Source: Synechococcus sp. UW179A (GTDB lineage Bacteria > Cyanobacteriota > Cyanobacteriia > PCC-6307 > Cyanobiaceae). From it: a DNA stretch of 64,000 bases. The stretch's first letter is position 1, and every line of letters starts with the position of its first letter. This document shows, in pieces, positions 59,553 through 64,000 of the stretch. The stretch lies in NCBI RefSeq assembly GCF_900473965.1, contig NZ_UCNJ01000014.1:62001-126000 (forward strand), read 5' to 3'. A model generated the notes under the pieces. The model did no database searches. It saw nothing but the letters and a program-made list of their open reading frames with translations, and was not told the DNA's origin. Both the position numbers and the translations under genes were made by a program.

Positions 59553-60953
59553 ATGGCGGCATCAGGCCGGACGTACCACCTTCATCACTGGCTGCAGACT
59601 CTGCTTGCCCTGTGGATCATGGTGGTCCCCGCCGCAACCGCGCAGGCCTGGCCCTGGGGAGCAGACGGCTCAGGCGATCGCGAACGCTCCGCAGAGATCA
59701 TCAGTGTTGCTTCACCTTCCGGGCGACTGCAGGAAGTCAGTCCCCCGGGCGCTGTTCAGCAGCTGCAGACAGCCCTGAGCAGCCATTCGCCCCAACTAAA
59801 GCTGATCAGCCCCTCTGATGGCAGTGTGCTGAAGAACGGGGAGAGGCAACTCACGTTACGGATCGAAGATTGGCCTCTGGCCGAAGATCCACAACTGGGG
59901 CTTGGTGCACATGTGGCACTCCAGATCGACGACGATCCGCCATTGCGTTTCAGCCACGCCGACAACGATCGACTCCAGATCACGCTTCCCGATCTCAGCC
60001 CGGGAAGTCATCGCTTTTCGGCCTATGCCGCCATGCCTTGGGGTGAAGCCGTGAAATCTCAGGGGGCAAGCCTTCAGTGGAGACTGAATCTCTTGCAGCA
60101 GCTTTCAGGAACTCAGCCGGATCAAAATGATCCCTGGCTTGCAGTGGTCAGCCCCTCCGATCTCAGCAGCGGTGATCCGCTGCTGATCGACTGGCTGATC
60201 TGGAACGCCCCGCTTCAGAACCTGCGGGAGGGAGATGGCCGCTGGAGGCTGAGGATCAGCGTGAATGGCGACAGTTTTCTTGTTGACCGTCAAGAGGCTC
60301 TTTGGCTGAAAGCCGCAGGCAACAGAAATGGCAGCGTGCAGATGGAACTGCTCGACGGTCTTGGTGATCCGATCACACCGGTCTTCAACAATCAATTGCG
60401 TACCACCGCTGCACTCGCCGGTGCTCGTGCGATCTGGATGCAGTCGAGTCTCAGCGATGAACAGATGGCGCGCCTGCTTGGTGAAGTCATTCCTGAACCA
60501 GAACAGGCAGCTGAGAGAGAAGCTGCACCGCCACAGACTGCACTCACCACTGATTCTGAAACGGAGGCGTTCATCCAAGACAACCCTTCAACGGAGACCC
60601 TCACAGCAGAAGGACAAACAGTTGATGAACAAACCGTTTTTGGACAAGCCATGGAAGAACAAACCAGGGCTTCAGACGCAGATGGCGCTGCGGATTTGAT
60701 GGTTGATCCAAGCCGGCTGCAGATCGACTCCTCGCCTCCGGCAATCACAGCTGACGATGAACTGCCAGTGGCACCAGATCAGTCTGCTGCCGACTCAGAA
60801 GAGTCGCTGGAGACCAGCAAAGCCGAGAAAGCTGTTCCCGAAGAAGAGATCCGCAAGACCGAACCGGCAGCCGAGCCGGAGAAGCTGCGGATCACCAGCA
60901 GCCTGGGAGGATCAGCCAGGGAGCTGTTGAACGAGGATGGCACCCAGCGCTGA
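59553..60953 (+). CDS. Secreted or periplasmic protein of unknown function
   Basis: 466 residues from the ATG at 59553. A signal peptide is plausible: basic start, hydrophobic core (LQTLLALWIMVVPAAT), cleavage after AQA. The mature N-terminal half (to about residue 300) has beta-rich segments such as LISPSDGSVLKNGERQLTLR and LSPGSHRFSAYAAMPWGEA, resembling an Ig-like or carbohydrate-binding fold without a named family. The last 150 residues are acidic and low-complexity (glutamate, alanine, threonine). The frame is open to 59445, and starts at 59484 and 59529 are possible; 59553 is chosen because the signal peptide then begins normally. The stop overlaps the CbiG-CobJ start by 17 bp. Confidence 0.7.
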   Translation: MAASGRTYHLHHWLQTLLALWIMVVPAATAQAWPWGADGSGDRERSAEIISVASPSGRLQEVSPPGAVQQLQTALSSHSPQLKLISPSDGSVLKNGERQLTLRIEDWPLAEDPQLGLGAHVALQIDDDPPLRFSHADNDRLQITLPDLSPGSHRFSAYAAMPWGEAVKSQGASLQWRLNLLQQLSGTQPDQNDPWLAVVSPSDLSSGDPLLIDWLIWNAPLQNLREGDGRWRLRISVNGDSFLVDRQEALWLKAAGNRNGSVQMELLDGLGDPITPVFNNQLRTTAALAGARAIWMQSSLSDEQMARLLGEVIPEPEQAAEREAAPPQTALTTDSETEAFIQDNPSTETLTAEGQTVDEQTVFGQAMEEQTRASDADGAADLMVDPSRLQIDSSPPAITADDELPVAPDQSAADSEESLETSKAEKAVPEEEIRKTEPAAEPEKLRITSSLGGSARELLNEDGTQR

Positions 60954-62826
60954 TTCACTGAGGCCGCTAGACCTGAACGCTGTCAACACCACCTCCATCA
61001 ATCCGATGGGAGCTTCACTCGCACTGGGCCTATCAGTGAGTGCCTGGCCCCTACTTCAGCAGCTGCGACAGGTGGGCCAGGCTGATCGGGTGGGACTGAC
61101 ACCGCTGGCGGCCGCAGCACTGGAGCCCCCTCCTCGCGATTTGCTGGTTGCACCGGCAACGGAACTTCTGGCTGGTCAGTGGCGAGACGGAGGCTCCACG
61201 ATTGTGATCGGAGCCCTGGGTGCCGTCATACGACTGATCGCCCCCTTACTGAGCTGCAAGCAGAACGACCCTGCCGTGGTGGTGATGGACGCACGCGGTC
61301 AACAGATCGTGCCCCTGATTGGTGGTCATGCGGCAGGGGCTGAACAACTGGCCCATGCACTGGCAGCTGCACTGGGGGGGCAGGTCGTGCTGACCGGTGA
61401 TGCAGCGAGCCAGCAGCGCCTAGCTCTCGACGCCTTCGGAAAAGACTGGGGTTGGGTGCGTGGCGGCGCTCCGGAAGATTGGCATGAACTCATGGTCTCC
61501 CAGGCCACTGGGCATCCGGTCAATGTTCTTCAAGAGACAGGATCAGACCTCTGGCGCAGCAGTGAGGCCGGTCAAAACTTCAGCGTTGCCGCAGACACCG
61601 AGCAGGAGGCAGCACTGGCAATCGGTCCACGATCCAACGGGGCTCGCTGTCGCTGGCACCCAGCCACGCTCTGGATCGGCATCGGCTGCGAACGCTTGAG
61701 CAGCCTTGCACTGATTCAACGAGCTGTGGATCGCTCACTTCAGTCCGCAGGAATGGCCAAGGAAGCCGTGGCAGGCATCAGCAGCATTAAAGCCAAGGGT
61801 GACGAGCCTGCCTTGCTGCAGCTCTCTGAGCAGCAGTGTTGGCCTCTACGGCTGTTCGGCGCGACTGCCCTCGCCAATGTTGCCGTGCCCACACCCTCTG
61901 AAGTGGTGAAGGCGGAGATGGGCACAGCATCTGTTGCGGAAGCTTCTGCACTGCTGGCCTCAGGAGAGGGCGCACAGCTATTGCAGGCCAAGCAAATCTT
62001 CCATGCAGAGGGCGACGAGAAAGGCGCCGTAACGGTGGCGATCGCAGAGGCTGCCCAAGCCCTGGCACCCTGGAAGGGTGAGCTGCATCTGATCGGCAGT
62101 GGGCCCGGGTCACTGCAACTGCTCACTGCCGACGCCCGCACAGCACTCAGCCGCTGTGTCCTCTGGGTGGGATATGGCCTTTACCTGGATCTGCTTGAAC
62201 CGCTGCGGCGCTGCGATCAGGTTCGGTTAGACGGACAACTCACCCGGGAACGCGATCGCTGCTTGCAGGCGCTGAATCTGGCCCGTCAGGGCAGCCGTGT
62301 TGCTCTGATCTCCTCCGGAGACAGCGGCATCTATGGCATGGCAGGGCTGGCGTTAGAGCTTTGGCTGGACCTGCCTCAGACAGAACGTCCTCAGTTCCAA
62401 GTGCATCCTGGTCTCTCCGCATTACAGCTGGCTGCCGCCAAGGCTGGTGCACCACTGATGCATGACTTCTGCACCATTTCTCTCAGCGACCGGCTCACAC
62501 CCTGGGAGGTGATCGAACGACGCATCAAGGCAGCTGCCGACGGAGATTTTGTGGTGGCGCTTTACAACCCTCGCTCCAGGGAACGCGACTGGCAGTTGGC
62601 AAAGGCCATTGAGATTCTGCTCTGCGCGCGTCCTCTGACCACTCCTGTGGTGATGGCTCGCCAGCTCGGACGCAGCGAAGAGCAGGTAAGCATTCACAAT
62701 CTGGGCAACCTGCGGCCTGAAGACGTGGACATGCTTACGGTGCTGGTAATAGGAAACAGCAGCAGCCGCGTTCAGGACGGCCGCATGGTGACCCCCAGGG
62801 GTTACCCAGGAGCCGCACTGAGCTGA
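60937..62826 (+). CDS. cobJ: CbiG-CobJ fusion, cobalamin (corrinoid) biosynthesis
   Basis: 629 residues in two parts. Residues about 20-350 match CbiG, cobalt-precorrin-5A hydrolase (ALGLSVSAWPLLQQLRQVG, GGSTIVIGALGAVIRLIAPLL, VVVMDARGQQIVPLIGGHAAG, and GIGCERLSSLALI). Residues about 375-629 match CobJ/CbiH, precorrin-3B C17-methyltransferase (LHLIGSGPGSLQLLTADARTAL, VWVGYGLYLDLL, ISSGDSGIYGMAGLALEL, VHPGLSALQLAAAKAGAPLMHDF, VVALYNPRSRERDW). Steps of the corrin ring pathway are thus fused in one protein. It follows the secreted protein directly; a start at 61006 (MGASLALGL) is also possible. Confidence 0.92.
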   Translation: MAPSADSLRPLDLNAVNTTSINPMGASLALGLSVSAWPLLQQLRQVGQADRVGLTPLAAAALEPPPRDLLVAPATELLAGQWRDGGSTIVIGALGAVIRLIAPLLSCKQNDPAVVVMDARGQQIVPLIGGHAAGAEQLAHALAAALGGQVVLTGDAASQQRLALDAFGKDWGWVRGGAPEDWHELMVSQATGHPVNVLQETGSDLWRSSEAGQNFSVAADTEQEAALAIGPRSNGARCRWHPATLWIGIGCERLSSLALIQRAVDRSLQSAGMAKEAVAGISSIKAKGDEPALLQLSEQQCWPLRLFGATALANVAVPTPSEVVKAEMGTASVAEASALLASGEGAQLLQAKQIFHAEGDEKGAVTVAIAEAAQALAPWKGELHLIGSGPGSLQLLTADARTALSRCVLWVGYGLYLDLLEPLRRCDQVRLDGQLTRERDRCLQALNLARQGSRVALISSGDSGIYGMAGLALELWLDLPQTERPQFQVHPGLSALQLAAAKAGAPLMHDFCTISLSDRLTPWEVIERRIKAAADGDFVVALYNPRSRERDWQLAKAIEILLCARPLTTPVVMARQLGRSEEQVSIHNLGNLRPEDVDMLTVLVIGNSSSRVQDGRMVTPRGYPGAALS

Positions 62827-62842
62827 TGACGACCTAGTGCAG

Positions 62843-62916
62843 TCGGGATGACAGGATTCGAACCTGCGGCCCCTTCGTCCCGAACGAAGTGCGCTACCAA
62901 GCTGCGCCACATCCCG
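62843..62916 (-). tRNA. tRNA-Pro (anticodon CGG)
   Basis: 74-nt cloverleaf on the minus strand: acceptor CGGGATG/CATCCCG, D arm with GCAGCTTGGTAGC, anticodon stem CTTCG/CGAAG with loop TTCGGGA, and T arm GCAGG-TTCGAAT-CCTGT. Anticodon CGG reads CCG. No CCA is encoded. It lies between divergent-free neighbours cobJ and lipA, antisense to both. Confidence 0.96.
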
Positions 62917-62934
62917 ATGGCCCGACTGTAGAAG

Positions 62935-63813
62935 ATGACCTCAGTTCTGAAACCCGACTGGTTGCGCGTCAAAGCCCCGCAGCGGGAACGCATCGGAGCT
63001 GTTGCCGACCTGCTTCTTGACCTCAAGCTCAACACGGTCTGCCAGGAAGCCAGCTGCCCAAACATCGGTGAATGCTTCGCCGGGGGAACCGCAACATTTC
63101 TGATCATGGGTCCGGGCTGCACGCGTGCCTGTCCCTACTGCGACATTGACTTCGACAAGAGCGTTCGAACGCTGGATCCCACCGAACCGCAACGTTTAGG
63201 TGAAGCGGTGTCACGGCTGAAACTGAAGCATGTGGTGATCACCTCGGTGAACCGCGATGACCTCAGCGATGGCGGAGCCAGTCAGTTCGTTGCCTGCATC
63301 GAACAGGTGAAACAACGCTCACCCTTCACCACAATCGAACTGCTGATCCCCGACCTCTGTGGGAACTGGGACGCACTGGAAACGGTGATGGACGCCGCCC
63401 CACACGTGCTCAACCACAACATCGAGACGGTTCCAAGGCTTTACAGAAGAGCCAGACCACAGGGCAATTACGAACGCTCTCTGGAATTGCTGAAACGGGT
63501 CAGAGATGGATGGCCCAGGTCGTACAGCAAGTCCGGTCTGATGGTGGGTCTCGGAGAAAACGATGAGGAGGTGATCGAAGTGCTGCGCGACTTGCGCGCC
63601 CACCGTGTCGACATCGTCACCATTGGCCAGTACCTCTCTCCCGGGCCGAGACACCTACCGGTGAACCGCTTCGTGACTCCGGAACAGTTCGACAGTTATC
63701 GGCGCATTGGCGAAGAGGAGCTGGGTTGTCTGCAGGTGGTGAGCAGTCCTCTGACGCGCAGCAGCTATCACGCCGGCGAAGTGCAGCGCCTGATGATCAG
63801 CCACCCACGCTGA
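62935..63813 (+). CDS. lipA: Lipoyl synthase
   Basis: 292 residues. Two Fe-S clusters are indicated: [12 protein letters not shown] at about residues 36-47 holds the auxiliary (sulfur-donating) cluster, and CTRACPYCD near residue 62 is the radical-SAM CxxxCxxC site. The LipA C-terminal serine end is present (RSSYHAGE). It inserts sulfur into octanoyl groups on lipoyl domains. The start (ATG at 62935) is 18 bp past the tRNA-Pro gene. Cyanobacteria often carry two LipA proteins; only this one is in the window. Confidence 0.96.
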   Translation: MTSVLKPDWLRVKAPQRERIGAVADLLLDLKLNTVCQEASCPNIGECFAGGTATFLIMGPGCTRACPYCDIDFDKSVRTLDPTEPQRLGEAVSRLKLKHVVITSVNRDDLSDGGASQFVACIEQVKQRSPFTTIELLIPDLCGNWDALETVMDAAPHVLNHNIETVPRLYRRARPQGNYERSLELLKRVRDGWPRSYSKSGLMVGLGENDEEVIEVLRDLRAHRVDIVTIGQYLSPGPRHLPVNRFVTPEQFDSYRRIGEEELGCLQVVSSPLTRSSYHAGEVQRLMISHPR

Positions 63814-63816
63814 CGA

Positions 63817-64000
63817 TCAGAGCGCATCGCCGCCGATCTGAATCCATTCCTGCAACTGCCAGGTCACCAGTCCTGACTGAATCATCGGGTCGGCCTGCAC
63901 CCAGCGGTAGGCGTCCTCGAAGCTGCGGGCTTCAAAGATCAACAGTCCACCTCCGCCTGGCCGCTTCTCGCCATCCACTAGATAGCCACTGTGGATACGA
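63817..64000 (-). CDS. YCII-domain protein, C-terminal part (cut by window edge)
   Basis: On the minus strand an open frame runs in from the right edge and stops at 63817. The visible 60 residues include GGGGLLIFEARSFEDAYRWV, ADPMIQSGLVTWQLQEW, the layout of YCII-related (YciI) dimeric ferredoxin-like proteins, whose histidine/aspartate pair would be largely upstream. Biochemical role unknown. It converges with lipA, 3 bp between stops. Confidence 0.7.
   Translation of the reverse strand, partial: RIHSGYLVDGEKRPGGGGLLIFEARSFEDAYRWVQADPMIQSGLVTWQLQEWIQIGGDAL

Overview
The window is GC-rich, densely coded DNA from a cyanobacterium, most likely a marine picocyanobacterium of the Synechococcus/Cyanobium group. 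Direct signs are five photosystem I genes (psaD, psaI, psaL, psaA, psaB), an NDH-1 subunit specific to oxygenic phototrophs (ndhN), the clock-input Fe-S protein gene ldpA, a CrtD-type carotenoid gene, cyanobacterial families of unknown function (DUF1815, DUF2839, CAAD), and several copies of the HIP1 octamer. No insertion sequence, phage gene, CRISPR array or rRNA operon was seen; this is conserved core chromosome with a few accessory genes.

Layout. 1-9.9 kb (+): end of an Mrp ATPase gene, rodA, a degenerate histidine-kinase-like gene, psaD, trpE, gshA, ppc and a small GNAT-like gene, several overlapping or abutting. 9.9-23.6 kb, mixed strands: tRNA-Arg, recF (no canonical start codon), speD, larE, a tandem-duplicated CobO-like gene, a moeB-rhodanese/JAMM peptidase pair, a CAAD thylakoid protein, a fructosamine kinase, crtD, tyrA, a decayed DinG-like helicase, two small conserved proteins, recA with an upstream LexA-type box, a HAD hydrolase and tRNA-Gln. 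23.7-27.0 kb (-): ndhN-ldpA-Ycf45/R3H-like ATPase.

27.3-44.0 kb (+) is one long ribosomal superoperon: L3-L4-L23-L2-S19-L22-S3-L16-L29-S17-L14-L24-L5-S8-L6-L18-S5-L15-SecY-Adk-L36-S13-S11-RpoA-L17-TruA-L13-S9-L31, a terminator, then prfA. S10, S14, L30 and IF-1 are not in it. A roughly 400-bp leader with two mutually exclusive hairpins precedes it. L31 and L36 are both cysteine-poor, zinc-independent forms, and S5 carries an arginine/glycine-rich extension.

44-49 kb holds cell-wall and envelope functions: HNH nuclease, alr, tRNA-Ser, a class A beta-lactamase-like serine hydrolase, an NlpC/P60 peptidase, a GT2 glycosyltransferase and a HEAT-repeat membrane protein. 49-59 kb: psaI-psaL, an orphan RND pump, a small membrane protein, a bicupin protein, and psaA-psaB with its own terminator. 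59.5-64 kb: a secreted protein with a Fur-like box upstream, a CbiG-CobJ corrinoid fusion, tRNA-Pro, lipA and a partial YCII-domain gene.

No wholly new multi-gene system is evident. The best leads are the JAMM/E1/rhodanese pair, the decayed DinG-like helicase, the degenerate kinase between rodA and psaD, the double CobO protein, two genes (recF, truA) that cannot start at ATG/GTG/TTG without losing conserved N-terminal sequence, and the structured leader of the ribosomal operon.
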